A stretch of 64,000 bases of DNA. Source: Micromonospora_E sp048060115. Lineage in GTDB: Bacteria > Actinomycetota > Actinomycetes > Mycobacteriales > Micromonosporaceae. Made by a program: the position numbers and the translations under genes. The stretch is from assembly GCF_048060115.1 (NCBI RefSeq), contig NZ_JBHMIM010000025.1, positions 26,685-90,684 of the forward strand, in the 5' to 3' direction. This document shows positions 1 to 8,883 of the stretch, piece after piece. Within the stretch, counting starts at the first letter, position 1; every line of letters begins with the position of its first letter. The notes under the pieces were generated by a model. The model saw nothing but the letters and a program-made list of their open reading frames with translations, was not told the origin of the DNA and searched no databases.

Positions 1-960
1 GCGGGCACCGCGCAGCAGTTCGGCGGCGTGGTCGAGGAACGCCGCGCCGCGCGGTTGCGCCGCGTCGACCCCGCCGGTGACGTCGCCGACGGCCGCGCCC
101 GGCGGCCACCAGATCCCGAGGGCGTGCGCGGCCGAGCGCAGCCGGGCCACCGCCGATGGTTGCGGCGCCGGCATGGTACGCAGCAGGCCGACGCCGGTGC
201 GGAGCATGATGTCGGCGGCGGCCATCCCGGTGAGCAGCGAGATCTGCGCGTTGTGTTCCTCGATCGGCAGCTGTGGACGCAGGATCAGCCGCCAGCCGCC
301 GTCGTGCGGCTCGACGTCCTGTTCCGGCAGCGGCAGGGCGACCGCACCGCGACCGGCTGCCCGGCCGGCCAGCAGCGCGCCGATCTCCGGCAGCAGCGCG
401 ATCGGTTCGGCGAGTTCGGCGAGCCGCCCGGCGGTCAACGCGGCGTGCGCCGTCGGATAGTCGAGTTGGGCGCGGCTGCGGACACGGGCGCGCTGCAGTC
501 GGGTATCGGTGAGCGCGCCGTCGGCGGCCAGGTCGAGAGTCCACACGACGGCGGGCCGTACGGCGTCGGGCAGCAGGCTCGCCGCGCCTTCGCTCAGGCT
601 ACGCGGGTGCAGCGGGATGTTGCCGTCGGGCAGGTAGATGGTCTGACCACGGCGCCACGTCTCGGCGTGCAGCGGGCCGTCGTCGGGGACGAACCGGGCC
701 ACGTCTGCGATGGCGTACCGCACCTGGTAGCCGCCGCCGGATCGGCGGGTCAGGCACATCGCCTGGTCCAGGTCACGCGACCCGGGCGGGTCGAGAGTCA
801 CGAACGGGACGTCGGTGAGGTCGGTGTCCGGCAGCGGGCCGCCGGACACGGCGTCGTCCGCCACGCGCTGCGCCGCGGGCGGGAACCGGGTGGGCAGTTC
901 CAGGTCGCGGCGCAGCGCGCCGAAGTCGATACGGGGCGCTTTCAGGCGTGGGACCGGCAC
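1..960 (-). CDS. RNB-domain exoribonuclease (RNase II/R family), 3' part outside window
   Basis: Reading the minus strand from a GTG at 960 gives an uninterrupted frame of 320 codons to the window edge. It carries the RNB catalytic signature DPPGSRDLDQA at about residues 58-68, followed by the usual YAIADVARFV stretch. RNB enzymes degrade RNA 3'-5' using acidic residues and Mg2+; the Asp cluster here fits. The protein goes straight into the RNB domain without an N-terminal cold-shock/S1-like domain, which matches the short actinobacterial form. The start is supported by an AGGA 8-9 bases upstream. The C-terminus is not visible, so full length and any S1 domain cannot be judged. Confidence 0.85.
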   Translation of the reverse strand, partial: MPVPRLKAPRIDFGALRRDLELPTRFPPAAQRVADDAVSGGPLPDTDLTDVPFVTLDPPGSRDLDQAMCLTRRSGGGYQVRYAIADVARFVPDDGPLHAETWRRGQTIYLPDGNIPLHPRSLSEGAASLLPDAVRPAVVWTLDLAADGALTDTRLQRARVRSRAQLDYPTAHAALTAGRLAELAEPIALLPEIGALLAGRAAGRGAVALPLPEQDVEPHDGGWRLILRPQLPIEEHNAQISLLTGMAAADIMLRTGVGLLRTMPAPQPSAVARLRSAAHALGIWWPPGAAVGDVTGGVDAAQPRGAAFLDHAAELLRGAR

Positions 961-1054
961 AGACCATTCCTAGCAGCTTGCGGCCAGGGACCGCCCAACC
1001 CACCTCGGCGGTACGCCGGCGGCCGCCCCGATCGGCGTCGGTTTCCGGGCCGGG

Positions 1055-1795
1055 TCAGCGGCCGGCCTTGCGGGCGGTCTGCGTACCCGCCTTCTTGGTG
1101 GTCTTCTTCGCGGTCGTCTTGCTGGCCGCCGCCTTCTTGCCGGTGCCCCGCTGCGCGGGCGTCGTGTTCTTCGGTGAGGTGGCCTTCAACATCCGACCGC
1201 CCGTACGTTTCACCGCCGATGCGATCTTCTTGTCGGCCCGCCCGGTGGTGCCCTTCGCCGGGGTGGACTTCGCCGAGTTCTTCGCGGCGGCCGTCCGCTT
1301 GCCGGCTGTGCTTGTCGCGGTGGTCTTCCTGGCCGTCGTGGACTTCGTCGTGGACTTCGCGGTGGTCCGTTTGGTGGCCGGCGCCGTGGCGGTCGCCTTC
1401 TTCGCTGGTGCGGTCTTACGGGCCGTCGTGGTCTTGCGGGCCGGACTGGTCTTCTTCGCCGCCGCCGTCGTGGTCTTGCGGGCCGAACTGGTCTTTTTCC
1501 CGACGGTCGACTTCTTGGTCGCGGTCGACTTCTTCGCGGCGGCCGTGTTCTTCGCCGCCGAGGTCGTCTTCTTCGTGGCCGGGCTGGCCTTCTTCGCGGC
1601 GCTGGCCTTCTTCGCGACGCTGGCCTTCTTCGTGGCCGGGCTGGCCTTCTTCGCGGCGGCCGTGTTCTTCGCCGCCGTGGTCGAGGTGCGTTTAGCCGCG
1701 CCGGTCGACCGCGCGGATGTCGCTCTCGACGAAGTGCCGGTGCTCGACGCCCGCCGGGTGGCAGGGCGGGTCGTGGCGCTTGTGCCAACAACCAT
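1055..1795 (-). CDS. Lysine/alanine-rich histone H1-like DNA-binding protein
   Basis: A 246-residue protein made almost entirely of Lys, Ala, Thr and Ser, with many AAKK, PATKK and TARKT units and no folded domain recognisable. The composition resembles eukaryotic H1 tails and the C-terminal tails of actinobacterial HU proteins, but no HU domain precedes it here. It probably binds DNA non-specifically and compacts the nucleoid (inferred from composition). The start at 1795 was chosen over an in-frame upstream ATG at 1870 because a strong AAGGAGG lies just before it. The repetitive DNA creates a long shadow frame on the opposite strand. Confidence 0.75.
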   Translation of the reverse strand: MVVGTSATTRPATRRASSTGTSSRATSARSTGAAKRTSTTAAKNTAAAKKASPATKKASVAKKASAAKKASPATKKTTSAAKNTAAAKKSTATKKSTVGKKTSSARKTTTAAAKKTSPARKTTTARKTAPAKKATATAPATKRTTAKSTTKSTTARKTTATSTAGKRTAAAKNSAKSTPAKGTTGRADKKIASAVKRTGGRMLKATSPKNTTPAQRGTGKKAAASKTTAKKTTKKAGTQTARKAGR

Positions 1796-1888
1796 GTCTT
1801 TCTCCTCCTTGCGGACTTTCCGTGGATTTGTCTCCTTCGGAGACAGCGGAGTCTCCGGGATCCAGCTCAAGGTGCGGGCCGGACCGGC

Positions 1889-2092
1889 CTAGCTCTCCTC
1901 CCCAGTCCAGCGGGCGTCCTCGGCTTTCCACTCCTCGTTGCGCTCCGACACCCGCTGCAGCGCCTGCTCAGCTTCGGCCTTCGAGTTGTAGGGACCGAGC
2001 CGGTACTTGGCGGCACACAGGTCCGCCCCGGACTCCACGCGCTGATGGCGAAGGCACCAGAAGTACCCGCCATCAGGTCCGCTGTCGCTCAT
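1889..2092 (-). CDS. Small conserved actinobacterial protein of unknown function
   Basis: 67 residues with an aromatic/Cys N-terminus (YFWCLRHQRVE, then ADLCAAKYRLGPY) and an acidic, helical C-terminus (SERNEEWKAEDARW). I recognise the pattern as a small protein common in actinomycetes, without an assigned function. The two Cys and two His near the N-terminus could bind a metal, but this is only a suggestion. A slightly longer start (2107) is possible; neither start has a clear ribosome-binding site. Confidence 0.65.
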   Translation of the reverse strand: MSDSGPDGGYFWCLRHQRVESGADLCAAKYRLGPYNSKAEAEQALQRVSERNEEWKAEDARWTGEES

Positions 2093-2465
2093 GAGAACAC
2101 TGTGCACGGAAAATTACCCAAGCGCCACCGTTTCGCCCAAAAAGATTGCAAGACTTCCACAATAGAGTTGTTCCGTTGTAGCAGGTCAAAGTTCTCATCC
2201 AGAAGGACACACGAAGCAAAAGGCTTATCCCGCAATGGATTTACCACGGTAAAGGCCCGCCATCACCGGCCCACACCGCCGTTGAGCAGCAGGAACAAAC
2301 TTTGAAGACGACACACCGCAGTGCCGCGTGTCGAGGTCGACGCCATCGGCCCGGACAGCGGTAGGCCACCGAGGTGGCCGGCGGGATCCCGGTCCCCTCG
2401 CCCGTACCGGCGCACACCGGTCGGTCGCTGATCGGAACCCTCCCGGCCGTGGAGACCGCCGTCGA
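2093..2465. other. Intergenic stretch without a clear gene
   Basis: The part from about 2100 to 2260 is distinctly richer in A/T than its surroundings, as expected for a promoter region serving the minus-strand gene ending at 1889. No convincing open frame, RNA gene or repeat is visible in it. Confidence 0.5.
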
Positions 2466-3218
2466 CTACATCGACCGTTCGAGCAGCCGGCGCAGCCCGT
2501 GTCCGTCGTCGACAGTCGCGTCCGGCGTTCCGTCCGGTAGCCCCGGCTCCCGGTCGGTGCGCGCAGAGACCATCAGTACGGCCGCACCGGCACCGGCCCG
2601 TCGGGCACACGGGATGTCCCGAGCCCGACTGTCACCGACGAACCAGCACTGACCGACCGGCACCCCGACCGCCTCGGCCGCCAGCCAGGCCACCTCCGGA
2701 TTGGGTTTACGCACGCCGGCCTCGTCGCTGTAGATCTGCACGGCGAACCGGTCACCGAGACCCACCTCGGCGAGAAAGTCACGGTGCGCGGCGCCGCACA
2801 GTGTGTTGCTGACGATCGCCAACGGCAGTCCGGCGTCGGCGGCTGTGGTCAGCGCCTCGGGGACGCCGGGGCGTACCGCCCAGTCCGGTCGCCGGGTCCA
2901 CTCGTAACTCAGCGAGGTCGCCTCGGCCAGCACCGCGTCACGGGCGGCCTCCGGCCAGTCCCTGGTGATGAACTCCTGCCAGACCTGCAGGTGGCTGTAC
3001 TCCCGGGGGCGAGGCTGCTCGCCGACGCGGTCACGCCAGGCGGCGTACTCGCGCTGTCCGTCGGTCAGCGCCCGGGTGATCCGTTCGGCGGGCAACGCCC
3101 CGCCGGTCAGGTCCCGTAGCCGGCCGACCAGCCTGGTCAGCTGTGATGACAGGGAGGGGGCGTCGACGAGGACGCCGCCGAAGTCGAGCAGCAACGCGCG
3201 GGGTGCGGACAACAGCAT
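2466..3218 (-). CDS. HAD-family hydrolase
   Basis: 250 residues with the HAD motifs in order: LLLDFGGVLVD (nucleophile Asp about residue 12), AIVSNT, RKPNPEV (Lys) and WFVGDSRARDI. The second Asp of motif I is Gly (DFGG), common in the DhlB/epoxide-hydrolase-like HAD group, so phosphatase activity is probable but not certain. The gene is divergent from the LacI regulator at 3408, and the perfect palindrome at 3274-3289 lies between them, so the same regulator could control it. The long frame continuing to 4367 is read-through of the antisense strand and was cut at the ATG at 3218. Confidence 0.8.
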   Translation of the reverse strand: MLLSAPRALLLDFGGVLVDAPSLSSQLTRLVGRLRDLTGGALPAERITRALTDGQREYAAWRDRVGEQPRPREYSHLQVWQEFITRDWPEAARDAVLAEATSLSYEWTRRPDWAVRPGVPEALTTAADAGLPLAIVSNTLCGAAHRDFLAEVGLGDRFAVQIYSDEAGVRKPNPEVAWLAAEAVGVPVGQCWFVGDSRARDIPCARRAGAGAAVLMVSARTDREPGLPDGTPDATVDDGHGLRRLLERSM

Positions 3219-3273
3219 GCCGCCATCATCGCCGCCCCGGCCGGTCCGGGTCGAGTGTGGAAGTCCATCGCGG

Positions 3274-3289
3274 ATGTTTACGTAAACAT
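3274..3289. promoter_or_regulatory. LacI-family operator palindrome
   Basis: ATGTTTACGTAAACAT is a perfect 16-bp palindrome in the divergent gap between the HAD gene and the LacI regulator. A second palindrome with the same outer half-sites (ATGTTTGCGCAAACAT) precedes the sugar-transport operon at 9839. LacI-family operators are typically such symmetric sites with central CG, so autoregulation by the 3408 gene product is likely. Confidence 0.75.
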
Positions 3290-3407
3290 GATTGGCGCTG
3301 ATAGTGTCGTTCCGGCTACCGGCGCGGCCAGCCCCAGGCGAGACCATCGCCTGGCCGGACCATCGACACCACCGCGTGGCCGGACCATCAGGAAGGAGCC
3401 GACGCCG

Positions 3408-4505
3408 ATGAGCCCGATCCGGCCCGAGCCGGCCCGAGACGCGACGGAGCCGCTGCAGGCGGCCGAGCCGGCGGTGCCCGGGTCCGACCGCCCCCGGGCG
3501 CACCGCCGCCGGGTCTCGATGGCCGACGTGGCCAGGTTGGCCGGCGTCTCCGCACAGACGGTGTCCCGGGTCTCCACCGGTCATCCCGGTGTCGTCGCCA
3601 CCACCCGCGACCAGGTGATCGCCGCGATGCGGGAGCTCGGCTACCGGCCCAACAGCGCCGCCCGCGCCCTGAAGTACGGCGAGTTCCGCACCATCGGCGT
3701 CATCACCTTCACGCTGTCCACCACCGGCAACAGCCGTACCGTCGAGGCGATCGCCACCCACGCGGCCCGCGAGGGCTACGTGATCACGCTGATCCCGGTC
3801 GCCGCCCCCACCCACGACCGGGTGCTCGGCGCCTTCACCCGGCTGGGCGAACTGGCGGTCGACGCCGTCATCGTGATCATGGAAGTGCATCTGCTGGACG
3901 CCAGCACCGTGCTGCTGCCACCCGACGTGCACGTGGTGGTGGTCGACTCCGACGCCGGCGAGCGATACCGCGTCGTCGACACCAACCAGGCCGACGGCAC
4001 CCGGCAGGCCGTACGGCACCTGCTCGACCTGGGCCACCGTACGGTGTGGCACGTCGCCGGGCCGCAGGAGTCCTACGCCGGCGAACGGCGCTCCGCCGCC
4101 TGGCGGGCCGCGTTGGTCGACGCCGGTCGGGAGGTGCCGCCGCTGCGCCGGGGCGACTGGTCGGCCGAGGCCGGCCATCGGATCGGCCTCGACCTGGCCG
4201 ACGAGCCAGACTGCACCGCGGTGTTCGTCGCCAACGACCAGATGGCGCTCGGGGTGCTGCGGGCCATGCACGAACGGGGCAGGGTGGTGCCCCGCGACAT
4301 CAGCGTCGTCGGCTTCGACGACATCGCCGAGGCCGGCTCCTTCATCCCGCCGCTGACCACCGTCCACCAGGACTTCGCCGAGGTCGGCCGCCGCTGCGTC
4401 GAAGCGGCGCTGCAGCAGGTCCGCACCGGCACCGCACAGACCGGCACCACCCTGGTGCCGACCCGGCTGGTGGTACGCGACAGCACCGCCCCGCCGGTCA
4501 GGTAG
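3408..4505 (+). CDS. LacI-family transcriptional regulator of the beta-galactoside locus
   Basis: 365 residues. An N-terminal tail of about 35 residues is followed by a LacI helix-turn-helix (SMADVARLAGVSAQTVSRV, about 37-55) and a periplasmic-binding-protein-like sensor domain with typical segments IGVITFTLS, VVVDSD and VFVANDQMALGVLRAM. The ATG at 3408 is preceded by GGAAGGAG. It is convergent with the GH42 gene and overlaps its end by 8 bp. Because it is next to a beta-galactosidase/ABC operon and two identical-class palindromes flank the locus, it most probably represses sugar uptake until a galactoside inducer binds. Confidence 0.88.
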   Translation: MSPIRPEPARDATEPLQAAEPAVPGSDRPRAHRRRVSMADVARLAGVSAQTVSRVSTGHPGVVATTRDQVIAAMRELGYRPNSAARALKYGEFRTIGVITFTLSTTGNSRTVEAIATHAAREGYVITLIPVAAPTHDRVLGAFTRLGELAVDAVIVIMEVHLLDASTVLLPPDVHVVVVDSDAGERYRVVDTNQADGTRQAVRHLLDLGHRTVWHVAGPQESYAGERRSAAWRAALVDAGREVPPLRRGDWSAEAGHRIGLDLADEPDCTAVFVANDQMALGVLRAMHERGRVVPRDISVVGFDDIAEAGSFIPPLTTVHQDFAEVGRRCVEAALQQVRTGTAQTGTTLVPTRLVVRDSTAPPVR

Positions 4506-6519
4506 CCGCAGCGGGCACGACCCGGACCGTCACCGCACGGGCCGGCAACGACTGCGCCGAGCCGATCAGCGGCGTGCCGGGCACCTCGGCCAGCGACACC
4601 TCGTCGTCGGTCCGGTTGATCAGGAACCAGTGCTCGTCACGGACGGCCAACTCGACCCGACCGCGCAGCGGCTCAGGTAGTTCGCTGGTCACCCCGGCCG
4701 CCTCGGCGAACCGCGCCAGCACATCGACCAGCCCGGTCGGGCCGAGCCGGGTCGAGACGTACCCGGCCGAACCGGCACCGACGGTCCGGCGGGTGATCGC
4801 CGGGCGGCCGGCGTACTCACCGGCGCGGTAGGTGGCCAGCACGGTGACGTCCGGGTCGGTCACCGTGATCCGGTCGGTCCACAGCTCACCGGTGGCACCG
4901 GAGTCCAGCAGCACCCGTTCCCCGTCGGGCAGCGGGCCGAACTCCTCGATCCGGATGCCGAGCAGGTCCCGCAACGCACCCGGGTAGCCGCCCAGCCAGA
5001 TGTGGTCGTGCTGGTCGACGATCCCGGAGAAGTAGGTGGCGACCAGGTGCCCGCCGCCGGCGACGTAGGCGCGCAGCCGGTCGGCGAGCGCCGCCGGCAC
5101 CAGGTGCAGGATCGGGGCGACCACCAGGTCGTAGCCGGCCAGGTCGGTGCCGACCGGCACCACGTCCACCCGGATGCCGAGCGCGAGGAACGCCGAGTAC
5201 CAGTCGAGCGCCTCCTGCCGGTAGCGTAGCCGCGACGTCGGGTGGGAGTCCTGCTCGCAGGCCCACCACGACTCCCAGTCGAACAGGATCGCCGCCCGCG
5301 CCGGGGTACGCGCGGTGCCGGCGACACCGGCCAGGTCGGTCAGCGTCGCCCCGAGCGCGGCGACGGAGCGGAACAGGTCGCTGTCGGAGCCGGCGTGCGG
5401 CAGCATCGCCGAGTGGTACTTCTCCGCACCGGCGGCGGACTGGCGCCACTGGAAGAAGCACACCGCGTCAGCACCGTGCGCGACGTGGGTCAACGAGTCG
5501 CGCGCCAGTTCACCGGCGCGCTTGGCCAGGTTGATCGGCTGCCAGTTGACCGCGCTGGTGGAGTGTTCCATCAGGAACCAGGGGCGCCCGCCGGCCAGGT
5601 TGCCGGTCAGGTTCGCGGAGAACGACAGTTCGTCGAGCGCCTGCGGGCCCGGGTGCACGTAGTGGTCGTTGGCGACGAAGTCCACCTCGGCCGCCCAGTC
5701 GGCGTAGTTCATCGCGGCGCTCTCCCCCATCACCATGAAGTTGGTGGTGACCGGCACATCCGGGGTCGCCTCGCGCAGGATGTCGCGTTCGGCCCGCAGG
5801 TAGTCGCGCAGCGCGTCGGAGGAGAACCGTTTGAAGTCCAGCTGCTGGGTCGGGTTCGGGTACGACGCGGCCTGCCTGGGCGGCAGTACCTGGGCGAAGT
5901 CGGTGTACCGCTGGGACCAGAACGCGGTGCCCCAGGCATGGTTGAGCATGTCGACGTCGCCGTAGCGGGCCCGCAGCCAGGCCCGGAACGCCTCGGCGGC
6001 GTCGTCGGAGAAGTCGTACACGTTGTGGCAGCCGAGTTCGTTGGAGACGTGCCAGGCGGTCAACGCCGGGTGGTCGCGGTAGCGGTCCGCGATCGCCCGG
6101 ACCAGGCGCAACGCGTACCCGCGGAAGACCGGCGAGGTGGGCCGCCAGTGCTGCCGGCCGCCGGGCCAGAGGGTCGCGCCGTGCCGGTCGACCGGCAGGA
6201 TCTCCGGGTGTGCGGTGGTCAGCCACGGCGGCGGTGACGCGGTCGCGGTGGCCAGGTCGACGGCGATCCCGTTGCGGTGCAGCAGGTCCATGATGTCGTC
6301 GAGCCAGTCGAAGTCGAACTCGCCGGGGCCGGGCTGCAGTCGTGCCCAGGAGAAGATGGCCAGCGAGACGATGTTCACCCCGGCGGCGCGCATCGCCGCC
6401 ACGTCGTCGTCCCAGACCTGCCGGGGCCACTGCTCGGGGTTGTAGTCGGCACCGAAGCCGATCCGGGGACCGGCGTTGCCCGGCCAGCGCAACCAGCGGT
6501 AGTCGACGCCGAATGCCAC
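4498..6519 (-). CDS. GH42 beta-galactosidase
   Basis: 673 residues, the usual size of glycoside hydrolase family 42. The N-terminal TIM barrel includes GFGADYNPEQWP and FSWARLQPGPG; the acid/base Glu is E161 in HVSNELGCHN and the nucleophile Glu is E318 in WFLMEHS. The trimerisation and C-terminal beta domains follow. No signal peptide is visible, so it should act in the cytoplasm on imported beta-galactosides. It is the last gene of the operon running from 9812, separated from the binding-protein gene by a strong hairpin. The GTG start at 6519 has GAGGAGA upstream. Confidence 0.92.
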   Translation of the reverse strand: MAFGVDYRWLRWPGNAGPRIGFGADYNPEQWPRQVWDDDVAAMRAAGVNIVSLAIFSWARLQPGPGEFDFDWLDDIMDLLHRNGIAVDLATATASPPPWLTTAHPEILPVDRHGATLWPGGRQHWRPTSPVFRGYALRLVRAIADRYRDHPALTAWHVSNELGCHNVYDFSDDAAEAFRAWLRARYGDVDMLNHAWGTAFWSQRYTDFAQVLPPRQAASYPNPTQQLDFKRFSSDALRDYLRAERDILREATPDVPVTTNFMVMGESAAMNYADWAAEVDFVANDHYVHPGPQALDELSFSANLTGNLAGGRPWFLMEHSTSAVNWQPINLAKRAGELARDSLTHVAHGADAVCFFQWRQSAAGAEKYHSAMLPHAGSDSDLFRSVAALGATLTDLAGVAGTARTPARAAILFDWESWWACEQDSHPTSRLRYRQEALDWYSAFLALGIRVDVVPVGTDLAGYDLVVAPILHLVPAALADRLRAYVAGGGHLVATYFSGIVDQHDHIWLGGYPGALRDLLGIRIEEFGPLPDGERVLLDSGATGELWTDRITVTDPDVTVLATYRAGEYAGRPAITRRTVGAGSAGYVSTRLGPTGLVDVLARFAEAAGVTSELPEPLRGRVELAVRDEHWFLINRTDDEVSLAEVPGTPLIGSAQSLPARAVTVRVVPAAAT

Positions 6520-6573
6520 TTCTGTTTCTCCTCGAGTGTCAGGGTGTCAGGCAAAGGGTGGAACACCCGGCGG

Positions 6574-6603
6574 CCCGGTTCCGCCGACATCGGCGGAACC
6601 GGG
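6574..6603 (-). terminator. Stem-loop between binding-protein and beta-galactosidase genes
   Basis: 13-bp perfect GC-rich arms (6574-6586 and 6591-6603) with a 4-base loop and no clear T-run afterwards. Its position after the solute-binding-protein gene suggests partial termination or mRNA stabilisation, which commonly makes the binding protein more abundant than the downstream enzyme. Confidence 0.65.
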
Positions 6604-6616
6604 TCGTCGTGTGTCG

Positions 6617-7951
6617 TCAGCTGACGGTGAAACCCTGGTCGGTGCCGTACGTGGCGCAGGTGTCCCGCCATGAGGCCAGCGCGTCGGCCAGCGGCGTGTC
6701 CGACACGTACGCCTGCCCGACGGTGTCGTTGAACACGCTGTTGGCGTACACCTGGAACGGCAGGTAGGACCAGCCGTCGACGACGTTGCCGGCCGATTCG
6801 GCGAAGATCTGGTTGGCCTGCTGCCCGGCGAAGTACGGGAACTCGGTGGCCAGGAACTCCGGGGACTGCAGTTCGGCGGTGGTGGCCGGGAAGGCGCCGC
6901 CGTCGACCCGGATCTTGACGCCGTCACCGGCGTTGGCGTAGCTCATGAACCCGTACGCCAGCGCCTTGTTGGCGGCCTTCGCCGGGATGGCCAGCGAACT
7001 GCCGCCGTTCTCCGCGCTGGCGTTGCTGCCGGCCTCCCACTGCGGCAGCGGGGCGACCTGCCATTTGCCGGTGCCGTCGGCGACCCCGGACATCAGGTTG
7101 GCCGGCATCCAGGCGCCGGTGGCGAGGCTGGCGATGGTGCCGTTGGCCAGGCCCTGGTACCACTGGTCACTCCAGGAGCTGACCGGGGCCAGCAGGTCCT
7201 CGCTGATCAGCTGCTGCCAGGTGTCGGCGAAGCGGGCCGAGCCGTCGTCGGTGAAGTCGATCGCCACCGAGGTGCCGTCGACCTGGAACGGCTGGCCGCC
7301 GGACTGCCAAATGAGGCTGGTGGTGAAGCCGGCGTCACCGACGTCGTTGGTGATGTACACCTGCGGGTCGGCCGCGTGCAGCGTGCGGGCGGCCTCGACG
7401 TACTCGTCCCAGGTGGCCGGCACCTCGACGCCGTGGCGGTCGAAGACCTCCTTGTTGTAGAACAGCGCCATCGGGCCGGAGTCCATCGGCAGGCCGTGGA
7501 TGCCGCCGCCGGTGTTCACCGACGACCACGGGCCGGGGGTGAAGGTGTCGGCGAGGTCGGCGGCGCCGTACCCGGTCAGGTCGGCGACCGACTCGGCGAG
7601 GGCGAACTGCGGCAGCGCGTAGTACTCGATCTGTGCGACGTCTGGCAGACCGTCGCCGGCGGCGATGGCGTTCTGCAGGGCGGTGTACTGGTCGTTGCCG
7701 GTGCCGGCGTTGACCAGGTTCACCTTGACGTTCGGGTAGGCGGCCTCGAAGGCGGTGACGACCTCGGTCAGCGTCGGTTCCCACGCCCAGACGGTCAGTT
7801 CGCCGCCGGCGTCTAGGGCGGCCTGCACGTCGGCGGCGGAACCCTGCTCGCCGCCGGCCGCCGAGTCGGAGTCGTCGCCGGAGCCACAACCGGTCAGGGC
7901 GAGGGCGGCTGCCGCAGCGACAGCGACGGCCCGCAGTGGGGTGCCTTTCAT
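6617..7951 (-). CDS. ABC sugar transporter, solute-binding lipoprotein
   Basis: 444 residues. The N-terminus is a lipoprotein signal with lipobox LTGC (Cys about residue 21), then a CUT1-type extracellular sugar-binding protein fold (LTVWAWEPTLTEVVTAFE, ALPQFALAES, MALFYNKEVFDRHG). It should be anchored outside the membrane and deliver oligosaccharide to the permeases at 7981-9812. The start at 7951 has AAAGGGA upstream. No ATP-binding subunit lies nearby, so the system probably uses a shared MsiK-type ATPase, as is usual in actinomycetes (family knowledge). Confidence 0.9.
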   Translation of the reverse strand: MKGTPLRAVAVAAAAALALTGCGSGDDSDSAAGGEQGSAADVQAALDAGGELTVWAWEPTLTEVVTAFEAAYPNVKVNLVNAGTGNDQYTALQNAIAAGDGLPDVAQIEYYALPQFALAESVADLTGYGAADLADTFTPGPWSSVNTGGGIHGLPMDSGPMALFYNKEVFDRHGVEVPATWDEYVEAARTLHAADPQVYITNDVGDAGFTTSLIWQSGGQPFQVDGTSVAIDFTDDGSARFADTWQQLISEDLLAPVSSWSDQWYQGLANGTIASLATGAWMPANLMSGVADGTGKWQVAPLPQWEAGSNASAENGGSSLAIPAKAANKALAYGFMSYANAGDGVKIRVDGGAFPATTAELQSPEFLATEFPYFAGQQANQIFAESAGNVVDGWSYLPFQVYANSVFNDTVGQAYVSDTPLADALASWRDTCATYGTDQGFTVS

Positions 7952-7980
7952 GATGTCCCTTTCACAGGTGATGGGTGCGG

Positions 7981-8883
7981 TTACTCCTTGACGCTGCCGG
8001 CGGCCAGACCCGACTGCCAGTAGCGCTGCAGGAGCAGGAATGCCGCCAGCAGCGGCAGGATGGTCAGTAGCGACCCGGTGATGACGAGGTGGAACACCGG
8101 CTGGCCGCCGGCCGTCGCGGCCTGGGCGTTCCAGGCGTTGAGGCCCAGCGTCAGCGGGTACCAGTCCGGGTCCTTGAGCATGATCAGCGGCAGGAAGTAG
8201 TTGTTCCAGGTGGCGACCATGCTGAACAGCAGCACCGTGACGATGCCGGGGGCGAGCAGCGGCAGGCAGATCTGGAACAGGGTGCGGAACTCCCCCGCGC
8301 CGTCGCAGCGGGCGGCTTCCAGCAACTCGTCCGGGATCGCCTCGGCGGCGAAGGTCCACATCAGGTAGAGCCCGAACGGGGTGATCAGCGACGGAATGAT
8401 CACCGCCCACGGGGTGTTGGTCAGGCCGAGCTGGCTGAACATCAGGAAGGTCGGCACGGCCAGCGCGGTGCCGGGCACGGCGACCGCGCCGATGACGATC
8501 GCGAAGACCGCCTTGCGGCCGACGAAGTCGAACTTGGCCAGCCCGTACCCGCCGAGGGTGGCGAGCAGGGTGGCGCCGCCGGCACCGGCCACCACGTACA
8601 GCAGGGTGTTGCCGAGCCAACGAAGGAAGATCCCGCCGTCGTAGGTGAGCGTGTCGACGACGTTGTCCCACAGGGCGAAGTCGTCGGCGAACCACAGACC
8701 GAACGAGGAGAACAGGCCCTGCTGCGACTTGGTGGCGTTGATCAGCAGCCACGCGAGCGGGATCAGGCTGTAGATCAGCACGATGCCGGTCAGCGTGGTC
8801 AGGGCGAGACTACGACGGGGCCGGCGGATCTGGTTGCCGGCCGACCGACGGGCCCGGTTGGTGCTCGACGCGGTGTCGGACAT
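7981..8883 (-). CDS. ABC sugar transporter permease, MalG-like
   Basis: 300 residues with six predicted membrane spans and the EAA loop (DELLEAARCDGAGEFRTLFQICLPLL) that contacts the ATPase. An N-terminal basic tail precedes the first span (LALTTLTGIVLIYSLIPLAWLL). The ATG overlaps the stop of the upstream permease (TGATG) with GGAAGGA before it, indicating translational coupling. It pairs with the 8883-9812 product to form the heterodimeric CUT1 channel. Confidence 0.9.
   Translation of the reverse strand: MSDTASSTNRARRSAGNQIRRPRRSLALTTLTGIVLIYSLIPLAWLLINATKSQQGLFSSFGLWFADDFALWDNVVDTLTYDGGIFLRWLGNTLLYVVAGAGGATLLATLGGYGLAKFDFVGRKAVFAIVIGAVAVPGTALAVPTFLMFSQLGLTNTPWAVIIPSLITPFGLYLMWTFAAEAIPDELLEAARCDGAGEFRTLFQICLPLLAPGIVTVLLFSMVATWNNYFLPLIMLKDPDWYPLTLGLNAWNAQAATAGGQPVFHLVITGSLLTILPLLAAFLLLQRYWQSGLAAGSVKE

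Noticed and set aside
28..1892. Long plus-strand frames across the RNB and lysine-rich genes
   Set aside because: They are antisense shadows caused by high G+C; the minus-strand frames contain real motifs (RNB signature) and a strong ribosome-binding site.
3219..4367. Minus-strand extension of the HAD frame into the LacI gene
   Set aside because: The extension is antisense to the LacI regulator and shows no HAD motifs; the protein starts at 3218.
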